This document shows positions 16,838 through 26,389 of a stretch of 61,871 nucleotides of DNA, piece by piece. The DNA is taken from the NCBI GenBank assembly GCA_964408435.1, contig CAYOZL010000007.1, forward strand, positions 1 to 61,871, in the 5' to 3' direction. Numbering within the stretch: position 1 is the stretch's first letter; each line of letters begins with the position of its first letter. The DNA comes from CAYOZL01 sp964408435. Lineage in GTDB: Bacteria > Bdellovibrionota_C > UBA2361 > SZUA-149 > CAYOZL01. The position numbers and the translations under genes are program-made. Under the pieces are notes generated by a model. The model made no database searches. It was not told the origin of the DNA and was given only the letters and a program-made list of their open reading frames with translations.

Positions 16838-17705
16838 AATAACTACAAATACAGAACAAACTAATAGAGAGTCTATAACAGAGTCTGAAAAATTAATTTT
16901 AGAACATGGCAAGGTCGGAATCATTGCGGGCAATGGTCATTTCCCACTAATGTTTTGTGAAAAAGCAAAAGCTAATAATTGTAACACTGTTGTAGTTGCA
17001 CATCATGGTGAAACTAAAAAAGAAATTGAAGCAGTATCAAATACTTGCACTTGGGTAAAACTTGGCCAACTCGGTAAGCTAATCTCTACTTTTAAAGATA
17101 ACGACGTAAAAGTAGTTGTGATGGCAGGTGGAATTAGCCGAATAAAGCATTTTGGTAATTTAAAGTTAGATCTTAAAGGAGTAACTTTTTTAGCAAAAAT
17201 AAGATCAACTAAAGATGATGTTGTAATGAGAGGTATTGCTTCTGAGCTAGAGAAAGAAGGAATAAGAGTAGTTAGTTGTTTAAGCTTTTTCTCTAAAAAT
17301 GTTGTTAGTAAAGGAATATTCGTAGGTAAAAAATTATCTAAACAAGAAAAACAAGATGTTGAAGTTGCAATCTCAGCAATAAAAGCTATCAGCTCTGAAG
17401 ATATCGGCCAGTTAGTAGTAGTTAAAGAAGGTGTGGTTGTTGCAGTTGAAGCAGTTGAAGGCACTGATGCAACTATTACTAGAGGAGGGGCTTTAGCAGG
17501 TGAGGGAAGTGTTGTTGTTAAGTTTGCTAAAACAACTCAAGATTTAAGATTTGATATCCCTACAATTGGCCTAAATACAATAAAGACTTTAAATGATTCA
17601 AACGTAAGAGTATTAGCGGTACAAGCAGATAAGAACTTATTATTAGAGCCTGAATTGATTAAAGCTGAAGCTGAAAAGTCTGGCTTAAGTATTATTGGCA
17701 TATAA
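16821..17705 (+). CDS. lpxI: UDP-2,3-diacylglucosamine pyrophosphatase LpxI
   Basis: Hydrolyses UDP-2,3-diacylglucosamine to lipid X, the step done by LpxH in enterics. The 294-residue protein has the LpxI N-terminal fold (VGIIAGNGHFPLMFCEKAK, GGISRIKHF) and the C-terminal DUF1009 domain. The latter holds EAVEGTDATITRGG, whose Asp is the conserved catalytic residue, and FDIPTIGLNTI. Translation starts at GTG 16821 within lpxA. The N-terminal 30 residues look like a non-conserved extension. The presence of LpxI is typical of Alphaproteobacteria and several other proteobacterial lineages. Confidence 0.95.
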   Translation: MLKKNRITTNTEQTNRESITESEKLILEHGKVGIIAGNGHFPLMFCEKAKANNCNTVVVAHHGETKKEIEAVSNTCTWVKLGQLGKLISTFKDNDVKVVVMAGGISRIKHFGNLKLDLKGVTFLAKIRSTKDDVVMRGIASELEKEGIRVVSCLSFFSKNVVSKGIFVGKKLSKQEKQDVEVAISAIKAISSEDIGQLVVVKEGVVVAVEAVEGTDATITRGGALAGEGSVVVKFAKTTQDLRFDIPTIGLNTIKTLNDSNVRVLAVQADKNLLLEPELIKAEAEKSGLSIIGI

Positions 17706-17721
17706 AGGTAGAGTATTAGAA

Positions 17722-18306
17722 ATGGATATAAGCACAGTTAAAACTACATTTTCTATGATGGCTAAGCTCGCTCAATCAGATGGAAGCGTCTCTTCATCGG
17801 AGATTAAGGTCTTAGAGAAGTTAATTTCTGTTTTAAAATTAAACAAAGAAGATAAAAAAATAGCTATTGAAACATTTAATTCAGCTAAAAAATCTGAAAA
17901 AACTTTTTCTGAGTATGCTACTGATTACAAGAAAGAAATGGAATCTAAGCCAGAGATGTTAAAATGGATGTTAGATTTGCTAGTTAAAGTTGCTTATGCG
18001 GATCGAGAACTTTCAGACTCTGAGCACGATATGCTTGAACAAGCATGTAATATATTTGGTGTATCAACCAATAATTACAAAAAAATATCTAATTCTTCTT
18101 TATTCTCAAGATTAGGCTGCTCGAGAAAAGATACGCCTGAGCTGATAAAAGAAAAATACGAAAAATTATTAGAAGTTTGTTGTCCTGATAAAATGGCTGA
18201 AATGGGTTTACCTAAGGAATTTTCAAAATTAGCAAAAGATATCAGAGAAGAAGTTATTTCTGCGTATGAATCTATTGCTAAAAATACACTAACTAAAGAT
18301 TCGTAG
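17722..18306 (+). CDS. TerB-like/DjlA-like protein with a degenerate J-domain
   Basis: Residues 1-115 form an all-helical TerB-like domain (two repeats with KLAQSDGSVSSSE and KVAYADRELSDSE, the usual acidic metal-binding patterns). Residues 128-190 are a J-domain as in DjlA (LIKEKYEKLLEVCCPDKMAEMGLPKEF in outline). HPD is replaced by CPD (154-156). Unlike DjlA there is no N-terminal membrane helix. The start is taken at ATG 17722 because AAAGG precedes it; a TTG at 17695 would add nine residues and overlap lpxI. It ends by sharing one base with the next gene's GTG start. Confidence 0.78.
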   Translation: MDISTVKTTFSMMAKLAQSDGSVSSSEIKVLEKLISVLKLNKEDKKIAIETFNSAKKSEKTFSEYATDYKKEMESKPEMLKWMLDLLVKVAYADRELSDSEHDMLEQACNIFGVSTNNYKKISNSSLFSRLGCSRKDTPELIKEKYEKLLEVCCPDKMAEMGLPKEFSKLAKDIREEVISAYESIAKNTLTKDS

Positions 18307-19073
18307 TGCTAGTTTTAGGTTCAGGATTTCTAGGGGCTCAATTAAAAAAAGATTTCAATGCAATTGGGGTTAGCCGAAGTGGAAAGCACGGTATAAGTAC
18401 AAATCTTTTAAATAAAGCTGATTATTCGAAATTACCAAAAGATCCAAATGTAATCGTATTTGCAGCATCTCCTGATAGCTCTAGTGTCGAATCTTACGAG
18501 GAAGTGTACATAAAAGCACTCGAACAAAGTATTGAGTATGCAAAAGAAATAAAAAATTTAAATAAATTTATTTTAATTTCTAGTACGGGAGTTTATGGAG
18601 AAAATAAGGGTGAGGAAGTAGATGAAAATACTCCCACTCTGCCAAATAGAGAAAATGCAAAAGTAATAATAAGAGCAGAAAAGCTCTTAGCTAATTCTAC
18701 TATCCCTTACTGTGTAATAAGATTTGCAGGAATATATGGCCCAGGTCGAACAAGATTTATTGAAAAAGCTAAACTAGGAGAGTTTGATTTAACAACATGC
18801 AGTTACTCGAATAGAGTGCATGTAAAGGATTGTGCAAGAATAGTTAATCACGCAATAAACTCTAAGAGTAGTTTGTATGTAGGTGTAGATAGTGCGCCTT
18901 GTGATTCAAGGGATGTTGTTCTTTGGATTAGAGAGCAATTAGGCTTGGAAAATAATTATCAATTAAGTAATAGCAATGTAAAAGGAAAACGTTGTTTAAA
19001 TAAGAGGCTTATATCTGAAGGTTTTGAATTTGAGTATCCTTCTTTTAGGGAAGGGTATCGCGAAATGATCTAG
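18306..19073 (+). CDS. NAD(P)-dependent SDR/epimerase family protein (YeeZ-like)
   Basis: A 255-residue extended SDR protein. The Rossmann motif is reduced to VLGSGFLGAQL at the N-terminus, with VIVFAASPDSS and LISSTGVYGEN next, and then a YxxxK-like region replaced by NRENAKVIIRAE. FAGIYGPGRTRF is typical of epimerases. The start is GTG at 18306, coupled to the upstream stop (TAGTG). Members of this group are annotated as nucleoside-sugar epimerases without proven substrate; the absence of a clear catalytic Tyr-Lys pair makes epimerase activity uncertain. The next gene is convergent. Confidence 0.75.
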   Translation: MLVLGSGFLGAQLKKDFNAIGVSRSGKHGISTNLLNKADYSKLPKDPNVIVFAASPDSSSVESYEEVYIKALEQSIEYAKEIKNLNKFILISSTGVYGENKGEEVDENTPTLPNRENAKVIIRAEKLLANSTIPYCVIRFAGIYGPGRTRFIEKAKLGEFDLTTCSYSNRVHVKDCARIVNHAINSKSSLYVGVDSAPCDSRDVVLWIREQLGLENNYQLSNSNVKGKRCLNKRLISEGFEFEYPSFREGYREMI

Positions 19074-19083
19074 GTTTTGTGAT

Positions 19084-19470
19084 TTAAACTTCTACGCTGT
19101 TATCAATAGCAATAGGAGTTCCTTCTTTATCTACTGCAACCATCACTACCTCAGCTTCAGTTACCTTAATTTGCTCAGTTTTGCCTATCCCTCTTTCAAC
19201 TTGCACAAGAACTTTAATTGTAATTGAAGTGTTCCCAACTTTTACTGTTTCAGTATAAAAGCTTACAGCGTCCCCAACTTTAACAGGAGCAATGAATTCA
19301 ACTTCGTGCATCACTTTAGTTACGTAGCGAAGGGGAGCTACTCTTTTAGCATGAACAGCTGCAGCTAAATCGATATTACTAAGAATTACACCACCAAAAA
19401 TATTTCCCAAACTATTAGTGTCTTTAGGAAGCATTACGAGTTTTATACTAGGAAGCTTAGTTTTCATCAC
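19084..19470 (-). CDS. Acyl-CoA thioesterase, YciA-type hot-dog protein
   Basis: Hydrolyses acyl-CoA to free acid and CoA. The 128-residue single hot-dog domain has NSLGNIFGGVILSNIDLAAAVHA, in which the N/G-rich turn and Asp are the active-site signature of YciA/BFIT-type thioesterases. HEVEFIAPVKVGD is the conserved second strand pair. Two adjacent ATGs (19470, 19467) can serve as start. The N-terminus overlaps the 3' end of the BatD/E gene by 14 bases, so it is the last gene of the Bat transcript. Confidence 0.88.
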   Translation of the reverse strand: MMKTKLPSIKLVMLPKDTNSLGNIFGGVILSNIDLAAAVHAKRVAPLRYVTKVMHEVEFIAPVKVGDAVSFYTETVKVGNTSITIKVLVQVERGIGKTEQIKVTEAEVVMVAVDKEGTPIAIDNSVEV

Positions 19471-21898
19471 TTATCAGTAGACTATTATTTTCAATCCAGC
19501 CAGTTCTATTTTTTCCTAAATCAACCAAAGTCCATTTATCGATACTATCTAATGCTAGTAACTCGGTTCCATCACGAAGTTTTTTAATTGCTTGGGAATT
19601 ATAATCAGCTTTACTGTATGCAATAGTCCCTTTGTTCGTAATAATTACTTCAGTCTTTTTTAATCTTTCTTTGCTTATAAGACACCTTTCAATTCCATAA
19701 AGACTATAAGAACTACAGTAGTTTGCTGAGAAGAGATAAATTACTAAAAAAGAACTTATGATAATACCTGCAAAATAATAATTCGTTTTAATAGAATCTT
19801 TAATAATTAATAGAGCGCTAAGAAAAAGAGCAGATGAGAAGAGAAACATTGAGTTGATATTGTTATTAAATAGTGAGTTTTTATTTAGTAAAAGTGGTTT
19901 TTGCTTAAATTCTTTTCTTATTTCCTCTAGCTCAATCTTGCAACACTCTTTATCAAAAGTACTGGCTAGTTTGTAAAAATATATAGCTTTCCCTACTTCT
20001 TTATTCTCTAGATGAGATTTTGCTATTTTAGAATAAACTTTAGAGTTCTTAATGGTTTCTGAGAGTCTTTTATAATCTAGTATTGCATTTTCAAAATCTC
20101 TATCTTGGAAATGCTTTTCTGCTTGAATAGCGAGAGTCTTTTCTTCTTTTGAATAGCTATTACAATGAGTAGTTGAAAGTAAAACAAAGAAAAGAACTAA
20201 TAATTTAGTATCAATCAGGTTTAAATATTTTTTTAATGACTCGCTAATTTCACTAAGGTCAATTTTAGCTGTTTTATCCTTATCCCCTTGATATTTCATT
20301 TCTTCAATCTGTAATAAGGGATTTTTATTTACTATGTCTTTTTCTATAATCTTATTTTCTATTAACTCAATATTAATTTCTTTAATTGTTTTAGAATTAT
20401 AATTTTTATTTGTTTTTTTGTTTAAATAACTTTTAAATACTTTTGTTAAATCTTTCCCGTTTTCTATCTCTTTATTTGCGAGTTCTAAAGCGCTAGTTTT
20501 CTCAGAGTTAGTAGTTTGGTTTTTATTTTTAATAAATCTAAAACACAAAGCTAGTAAAATTAAAAAGATAGAGTAGTAAGGATTGATTTTAAAACCTTTT
20601 TTGTTTTTAAGTATCTCAGATATATTTAAATTTTCTTCTTTTAAATCTTCATCTTCTTGTTCTTCTAATAAGTTTGGTAGCTCAGTCCTTTCATCGAAGT
20701 TGCCTAACACTTGTATTTTTTCTTTTGTAGATACAAGCTTTTTAAATTTTTCATCAAAAGGGTCGAAATAATCTATTTCAAATAATGGAATATCATGCTT
20801 GCCAGAGATAGTGGGAATCATGGAAATTTTAAAAATTTTATTAAATCTAACTCTCCCTTTTTTGTATGATGTATTTGTTTTGCCTTCTTCAATATAAATT
20901 TTAAATTTATCAGTCTTTGGTTTTTTTAATTTAAGTGGTCTTAGATTTGCAAAGCCATTTAAACTTAATGTCATATTTAAGCTTTGGCCTTGCTTTAAGA
21001 AATTTTTATCTAGAGAAGACTTCATGTCTAATTGGCCTACTGGGACGTAGCCTTTAATTTGATTTTTAGGTAATTCTTTAACTTTCACTTTAATTGCTTT
21101 AGTAGAAAATTCTTTTGTTATAGTTCTAGTATTAAAAAAATTACTAAAGAATCTATCATTAAAAAAAGGTGAGTTATTTCTTCTAGTGTTAATATTTGAA
21201 GCTAGTTTAGCTCTAACTAGTCTACTAGGTATTTCTAATTCTCCACTTTTGTTTGGAATTAATGCTTCTTGAAAGGTAGTAATAGTGTTTCTACCTGCCT
21301 GAAAAACCTTTTTTTCATTATTCTTAAGTTTCTCTCTCCAGAACCCATCGATAATTATATCGTTTATACTTCCGCCTAAAAATTTTCTATTACTTATAAT
21401 TTGAACCGTATAAGTAATTTGTTCTCCTACATAAGCAATTTCTTTATCAGTAAATTGATTAATTTTTATTTCTTTAGCAATTTTATTTATGTTTGGAGAA
21501 CTTGAGGAGATGGTAATTTTTTTTCTAGGTAGAGCTACTTTTGCTCCATTGATTGCTATTTCGCCTTCAGGTGTTGTGTATTCCCCAGGTGGTAAGCCTG
21601 CTCTTGGACTTAAGGTGAAAGCAAAAGATACCTCCTTACTTACTGCTCCATTCAAATAGCTAGTTGAATTAGTCGTTCCAGTAGAGTTTATAATAAACTC
21701 TTTAGATTGTTTTATTTTAGGTGTCTTTATTTCTTTAGCATTTTTTATATTAAAGCTTAATATAAAACTTTCATCAGCGCTCCCTTGCTCAGGCTCAAGG
21801 TTTACTAAGATATCTTGAGCAAGACATAGTGAGATATTGAGTGTTAAAACCAGGGTGGCTAAACACGAAAAAAAGTATGTTGAAAATTTACCAATCAT
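19457..21898 (-). CDS. batD: BatD-BatE fusion: BatD-like protein with TPR and C-terminal SH3 domain
   Basis: An 813-residue envelope protein. A signal peptide (1-28) precedes a BatD/oxygen-tolerance Ig-like region (about 30-400), with EITYTVQIISN and SGELEIPSR as typical pieces. A transmembrane helix lies near 445. The second half holds another membrane segment near 575, then TPR-like repeats (KHFQDRDFENAILDYKRL), two further membrane helices, and a C-terminal bacterial SH3 domain (about 752-812). TPR plus SH3 is the layout of BatE, so this is a BatD-BatE fusion. It overlaps batB/C by 11 bases. Confidence 0.85.
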   Translation of the reverse strand: MIGKFSTYFFSCLATLVLTLNISLCLAQDILVNLEPEQGSADESFILSFNIKNAKEIKTPKIKQSKEFIINSTGTTNSTSYLNGAVSKEVSFAFTLSPRAGLPPGEYTTPEGEIAINGAKVALPRKKITISSSSPNINKIAKEIKINQFTDKEIAYVGEQITYTVQIISNRKFLGGSINDIIIDGFWREKLKNNEKKVFQAGRNTITTFQEALIPNKSGELEIPSRLVRAKLASNINTRRNNSPFFNDRFFSNFFNTRTITKEFSTKAIKVKVKELPKNQIKGYVPVGQLDMKSSLDKNFLKQGQSLNMTLSLNGFANLRPLKLKKPKTDKFKIYIEEGKTNTSYKKGRVRFNKIFKISMIPTISGKHDIPLFEIDYFDPFDEKFKKLVSTKEKIQVLGNFDERTELPNLLEEQEDEDLKEENLNISEILKNKKGFKINPYYSIFLILLALCFRFIKNKNQTTNSEKTSALELANKEIENGKDLTKVFKSYLNKKTNKNYNSKTIKEINIELIENKIIEKDIVNKNPLLQIEEMKYQGDKDKTAKIDLSEISESLKKYLNLIDTKLLVLFFVLLSTTHCNSYSKEEKTLAIQAEKHFQDRDFENAILDYKRLSETIKNSKVYSKIAKSHLENKEVGKAIYFYKLASTFDKECCKIELEEIRKEFKQKPLLLNKNSLFNNNINSMFLFSSALFLSALLIIKDSIKTNYYFAGIIISSFLVIYLFSANYCSSYSLYGIERCLISKERLKKTEVIITNKGTIAYSKADYNSQAIKKLRDGTELLALDSIDKWTLVDLGKNRTGWIENNSLLISDEN

Positions 21899-23822
21899 TT
21901 ACAGGTGCTCTTGATTTAAGTTTTTTTAATTGTTCTAAGCTTTTTTTATAACGGTATGTATTATTTGCTACAAAACTTTCTTCAACATTATAAATTTGAG
22001 AAATTATTTGTTCAGAGTCGCTAGCTTCTGAGCTTTTAGAGCCTGCAGAGTCTTGTTGTGTTTCAGATGAAGAGGATGATTCACTACTAGAGGAGCCTTG
22101 GTCGTCTTTTTTAGAGCTACTTTGTTCGGAACTTTCTTGAGAGCTTCCTCCTTCAGAGCTCTGTTCTGAGGAACTCTGTCCTGATGAATTCTCTTTAGAT
22201 GAGTTTTGTTGTGATGATTGTTGATTAGAAGACTCGCTTTGTGAAGAGCTATTTTGTTCTGAGCTACTCTGTGAATTATCTAGTGAACTATTCTGAGAGC
22301 TTTCTTCTGAACTACTTTGTTCTGATCTCTGTTGTTCTGATCTCTGTTGTTCTGAGCTTTCTTGAGAGCTACTAGATGATGAGCTATCAATAAGTTTTTC
22401 TACATATTTAAGATTTTCTTTTGCCTCTGTGTCATTAGAGTTTATTTTTAACGCTTGCTTATATAAAGCTATTGCTTCTTTGTATTTCTCTAACTGAACT
22501 AAGCTGTTTGCCGTATTATAAAGAGCATTTTCTTTAACTTTGTTATTTTTGGCTATTTTTGATGCTTCTGCAAAATTTTCAAATGCCTCGTAAAATTCTC
22601 CTAATCTATAGTGACTAGCACCAAGACCTAATAAGGTATCAACTTTTTTTTCTAATGAATTAAAAATATTCTTAGATTTATTGTATTCACCGATTCTAAA
22701 TTTATCTTTAGCCTCTTTGATATCTGCTAATGATATTTCAGAATTCATAAAGAAAATTATAAAAAATAGTATAGAGAGTTTTTTGCTGCTAAGTTTTTTA
22801 CTATTTAATTTTTTGCCTTTTAAATCTATATTTTTCCAGGCTAAAAATAGCATTAATATCGAAATTAAAAGTGGAATTTGAAAATATTGATTCCATATTT
22901 TTTGATTATTGTTTTTATATTTTTTCTTTTTTAGTGATTGACGAATGCCTTTGTTGTATATGCTAATTATATCTTTATCGGAGCTTACAGATAGAACGTA
23001 TTGTCCTCCTGTTTTTTCTGCCAGCTCTTTTAATTCTTTAACCTTAAGCTTGCTTATAACTAGATTGCCAGCATTGTCTCTTTTTAAGCCTCTTTTAGTT
23101 TTTAATTCCGCCCCTTTTTCTGTTCCAATACCTATTACATAAATGCCAACATTGCTTTTCTCAGCGAGTACTTTTATTTCCTCATATGCATTACTTGAAT
23201 CTTCACCATCTGTAATTATTATAACAGCTTTATCTTTACTGGATTTTGTCCCAGAGACTCTAGTTAGTAATTCAATTGAAGTTTGTAGAGCTACTTTAAT
23301 ATTAGAACCTTTTATTGGAGAGAAGTTTGGATCTAACACCTCAAGGTATGATTGAAATGCCTTGTAATCAGAGGTAAGCGGAACTTCTACGATTGCGCTA
23401 CCAGAAAAAGAAACTAAAGCGATCCTGTCTCCTCTAAGATTCTCAATTAAATCAATGATCTCTCTTTTTGCTCGAGTAAGCCTGTTTGGCTCAATATCTG
23501 TTGCTAGCATGCTCTCGGATACATCAACTGCAATTGCAATGTCTCTTCCTTCTTTAGAAGTTCTGATCTCTTTGTATCCCCATTTAGGTTGTAGAATACA
23601 AAGAGTTAAAAAGAATAATGCGATAGTGCAAAAAAGAATTCTTTTAATTGAAAAATTTACTTTATTAAAAAAATTCTGATTCTTATTGTTATCTGTATTA
23701 AGGAAGAAATTTTTGAAATTTTTTACTAATGTCTTTTGATATTTATTAGCAAAAAAGAAAAAAATTAATAGGACTATTAAGAGATATAAAAAACTTAGAT
23801 TTTCAAATTCAAATTCAGTCAT
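21888..23822 (-). CDS. batB: BatB-BatC fusion: VWA domain plus TPR and Ser/Gln/Glu-rich tail
   Basis: A 644-residue membrane protein. Two N-terminal membrane helices (about 8-26, 60-77) precede a von Willebrand factor A domain with intact MIDAS (D100-V-S102-E-S104 and DGEDSS). A further helix near 310 and another near 350 lead to three TPR-like units (about 365-470). The segment about 482-600 (22022-22385) is almost only Ser, Gln and Glu. BatB and BatC are separate genes in classical Bat operons, so this is a fusion. It forms a surface or periplasmic complex with BatA; metal-dependent protein binding is inferred from MIDAS. Confidence 0.88.
   Translation of the reverse strand: MTEFEFENLSFLYLLIVLLIFFFFANKYQKTLVKNFKNFFLNTDNNKNQNFFNKVNFSIKRILFCTIALFFLTLCILQPKWGYKEIRTSKEGRDIAIAVDVSESMLATDIEPNRLTRAKREIIDLIENLRGDRIALVSFSGSAIVEVPLTSDYKAFQSYLEVLDPNFSPIKGSNIKVALQTSIELLTRVSGTKSSKDKAVIIITDGEDSSNAYEEIKVLAEKSNVGIYVIGIGTEKGAELKTKRGLKRDNAGNLVISKLKVKELKELAEKTGGQYVLSVSSDKDIISIYNKGIRQSLKKKKYKNNNQKIWNQYFQIPLLISILMLFLAWKNIDLKGKKLNSKKLSSKKLSILFFIIFFMNSEISLADIKEAKDKFRIGEYNKSKNIFNSLEKKVDTLLGLGASHYRLGEFYEAFENFAEASKIAKNNKVKENALYNTANSLVQLEKYKEAIALYKQALKINSNDTEAKENLKYVEKLIDSSSSSSSQESSEQQRSEQQRSEQSSSEESSQNSSLDNSQSSSEQNSSSQSESSNQQSSQQNSSKENSSGQSSSEQSSEGGSSQESSEQSSSKKDDQGSSSSESSSSSETQQDSAGSKSSEASDSEQIISQIYNVEESFVANNTYRYKKSLEQLKKLKSRAPVNDW
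22022..22385 (-). repeat. Low-complexity Ser/Gln/Glu-coding tract within batB/C
   Basis: Roughly 120 codons encode Ser, Gln and Glu with near-tandem units such as SSEQQRSEQQRSEQ and SSEQSS. The DNA is correspondingly repetitive (TCTTCTGAACTA and TTGTTCTGA-type blocks). Such tracts can change length by slipped-strand copying and probably form a flexible linker. Confidence 0.75.
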
Positions 23823-23846
23823 TTTAAGCCGTTTGTCTAATCTCCT

Positions 23847-24881
23847 TTATACTAAGCTCTTATAAAAAAATACTTGAAGTAACTCAGTTAGTATAATTAG
23901 TATAAAGCCTATTAAGGCAGGAAATAAAAACTTTTCTTCTCGGTTTGTATATTCATTAACTGTGCTTTCTCTTTTTTCTATTTTATCTATTTCTTTATAA
24001 ACTGAGACTAGTTCTTCTGTATTAGCTGCATTAAAATATATTCCACCTGTCTTATTAGCAATTTTTTTGAGAGTTTTTTCATCAAGTGGGACGTCTCTGT
24101 ATTTTATTGATTCCATTCCAAATACATTCACAGTCCTAAACGGAGCTCTATCTGAGCCACCACCAATACCAATAGTATAAACCTTTACTCCCATCGTTTT
24201 CGCTATTTCAGCAGCTTGAAGAGGTTCTATGGAACCAGCAGTTTTATACCCATCAGTAATTAGCACTAATATTTTAGAATCAGACTCAATTTCTCTCAAT
24301 CTTTTTAGAGCTATTGCAATCGAGTCTCCCATTGCAGTAGAGTCTCCTGCCATCCCAACATCTAGGCTTTGAACGTATTCAACTAAAACTTTTGTATCTA
24401 AAGTTAGTGGGCATTGAACAAATGCTTTTTCTCCAAAAACTATTAAGCCCATTCTATCTCCTTGTCTCTCAGAGATGAAGCTTTGTACTACATGTTTTAA
24501 GGCATCCATTCTCTCAACTCTTTGTTCATTAAGAGTAAAGTCTAATGCTTCCATGCTTTTAGAGGCGTCAAGAACAAACATAATATCTCTTCCGCTTTCA
24601 ATTATCTCACTGTAGGAATCTTTAATTTGAGGTCTAGCTAGAGCAAAGATTAGTAAAATTAAAGATAAAGCTCTTAGTATGCTTATCGTATAGGCGTAGC
24701 TTTTAGATTTAAAAGTTTTAGGCAGTTCGGTTAGTGAAGAAAAAGGGAGTGCATTAGTCTTTGTTTTAGAAGTGGTTAAGCCTTTAAAAACATTTCTGAA
24801 AAGACCCCTGAAAAGACTAGGTTCAATTATAAAAGGAATTAGTGCGAGCAATAAAAAGGCTAATGGAGAGTTAAATGTCAT
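23847..24881 (-). CDS. batA: BatA: VWA-domain membrane protein
   Basis: A 344-residue inner-membrane protein with BatA layout: two N-terminal hydrophobic segments (about 6-22 and 63-82), a VWA domain (about 97-290) and a C-terminal helix (about 320-340). The MIDAS is complete: D105-A-S107-K-S109, a middle Thr in DSTAMGDSIA, and ITDGYKTAG. Many BatA proteins function with MoxR ATPases as chaperone-like assemblies in stress tolerance. It overlaps the preceding small membrane-protein gene by 4 bases. Confidence 0.92.
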   Translation of the reverse strand: MTFNSPLAFLLLALIPFIIEPSLFRGLFRNVFKGLTTSKTKTNALPFSSLTELPKTFKSKSYAYTISILRALSLILLIFALARPQIKDSYSEIIESGRDIMFVLDASKSMEALDFTLNEQRVERMDALKHVVQSFISERQGDRMGLIVFGEKAFVQCPLTLDTKVLVEYVQSLDVGMAGDSTAMGDSIAIALKRLREIESDSKILVLITDGYKTAGSIEPLQAAEIAKTMGVKVYTIGIGGGSDRAPFRTVNVFGMESIKYRDVPLDEKTLKKIANKTGGIYFNAANTEELVSVYKEIDKIEKRESTVNEYTNREEKFLFPALIGFILIILTELLQVFFYKSLV

Positions 24882-25417
24882 TCAACATTCTCCTCTAGTT
24901 TTTTATCGGCTAGAACTTTATCTATAAGGTTTTGGGAAATAGTTGTTAGTTTTTCAAATTCTTCAAAGTTAGTATAGTCCACATCACTAAAAGTTACTTT
25001 GTCGTAATTTTTCAATACTTTGCTAGTGTTTTCTAGCATTATTTTTTTATTGCTTAGTACTCGTTTAAGTTTTTTAATTACTTCTTCATTCGTTAGCTCA
25101 GTAGCATTGAAATTATAGGCTTGAGCTAGATAGTCTCTAATTGTAATTGAGCTAAGAGAAGAGTACTCTCTAGTAGAGATATTATTATTTTTTAAATCTT
25201 TTAAAATATCTACAAGACTATCTTTAACTTTTTTTTCAGCAGGTATGTTTTTTGCTTTTAATTTTGAATTAAATAATGAAGCTAAGTAAGCAATTAATGC
25301 TAAGCAAGTTAGGGCAATAATAATTTTATCAAAATAATAAGTATCTTTTATAGACTCAGAGCTTAATCCTTTAATGTCGTTAAAGCCTTTAGTGGCATCA
25401 TGTAATAAAGAGCTCAT
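24878..25417 (-). CDS. Bat-operon membrane protein, DUF4381-like
   Basis: A 179-residue protein with one transmembrane helix (about 30-48) and a cytoplasmic helical region rich in Lys, Asn and Ser. Sequence marks are weak. Position between DUF58 and BatA, size and single N-terminal helix match the DUF4381-type subunit of MoxR/Bat operons. It overlaps both neighbours by 4 bases, so the set is probably translated as one unit. Confidence 0.65.
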   Translation of the reverse strand: MSSLLHDATKGFNDIKGLSSESIKDTYYFDKIIIALTCLALIAYLASLFNSKLKAKNIPAEKKVKDSLVDILKDLKNNNISTREYSSLSSITIRDYLAQAYNFNATELTNEEVIKKLKRVLSNKKIMLENTSKVLKNYDKVTFSDVDYTNFEEFEKLTTISQNLIDKVLADKKLEENVE

Positions 25418-26355
25418 ACTTCTATACTTTGCCTAGTTTTCTTAGTAGAGGATTTGGTATTGAAAAACTCTGCTAATCTTTTAGCAATACTATCGCTGGT
25501 ATTGATCTCTAGAGCTTTTACTTGTGCTTTTTCAAATGAGTTTTTTAATTTTACTCTGCTTTGTTTAGAAGATACTTTATATTTTTCTAAAACTTTATTA
25601 TCACTTAAATCTAGTGTTTGAATTTTACCAGTTTCTGGATTTATAACATTTAGTAATCCTATTTTAGGTATTTCTAGATCAGATTTATCGCTAATGTAAA
25701 CAGCAGTGACATCGTGTTTTCTAGATAATGCCCCTAGTGCTTCACTGAAATTATCATCACAAAAATCAGATACAATAAATATTACAGTGTTGCTTTTTAA
25801 AGCTTTCATCATATATCTACAAGCTTTAGAAATAGAAGTTCTAGTTTCTTTTTCTTTTTCCTCTAGGCAATCATGAAGAGCTTTCCATACAACTGCTTTA
25901 GTTCTTTTTGGAGGAGTAAAAGAAATTACATCTCCAGCAAAAGTAAGTATCCCAACCTTATCTCTATTTTGTAATGCAATAAAAGATATTGCAGCTGAAA
26001 CTTTAGCAATTAGCCTATCTTTTAAACCATCACTTGAACCAGTTATAGTAGACTTACTTAAATCTATTGCTAAAACTACTGTTAAGTCTCTTTCTTCTCT
26101 AAAAGACTTTATAAAAGGCTTGCCTGTTCTTGCGGTTACTTTCCAGTCGATTGCTCTTACATCATCGCCTGCTTGGTACTCTCTTAGTTCCTCAAACTCA
26201 ATTCCTCTACCTTTAAACGCACTTTTATATCCACCCGAAACAGATTCAGTGCTAAGTTTTTTTGTGGAAATAAAAAGTTTTCTAAGCTCAGCAAGAAGAG
26301 AATGATCAATGATGTTATTATCTTGCATTTGTTTGTCTTGCTCTGGTCTTTTCAT
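25414..26355 (-). CDS. DUF58 family protein of the MoxR/Bat operon
   Basis: A 313-residue cytosolic protein with the DUF58 hallmark FEELREYQAGDDVRAIDWK (about 55-73), followed by FREERDLTVVLAIDLSKST, a VWA-like strand with D-x-S-x-S. DUF58 proteins act with MoxR ATPases and VWA proteins; the exact activity is not established. A hairpin (26390-26438) spans the moxR stop in the 54-base gap upstream. Confidence 0.9.
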   Translation of the reverse strand: MKRPEQDKQMQDNNIIDHSLLAELRKLFISTKKLSTESVSGGYKSAFKGRGIEFEELREYQAGDDVRAIDWKVTARTGKPFIKSFREERDLTVVLAIDLSKSTITGSSDGLKDRLIAKVSAAISFIALQNRDKVGILTFAGDVISFTPPKRTKAVVWKALHDCLEEKEKETRTSISKACRYMMKALKSNTVIFIVSDFCDDNFSEALGALSRKHDVTAVYISDKSDLEIPKIGLLNVINPETGKIQTLDLSDNKVLEKYKVSSKQSRVKLKNSFEKAQVKALEINTSDSIAKRLAEFFNTKSSTKKTRQSIEV

Positions 26356-26389
26356 CTATTTAACAAGTGAAATGCCTTTTATCTCGGCA

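Noticed and set aside
22022..22385. CRISPR-like or tandem repeat array
   Set aside because: The repeats are in-frame Ser/Gln/Glu codons of one gene with no spacers.
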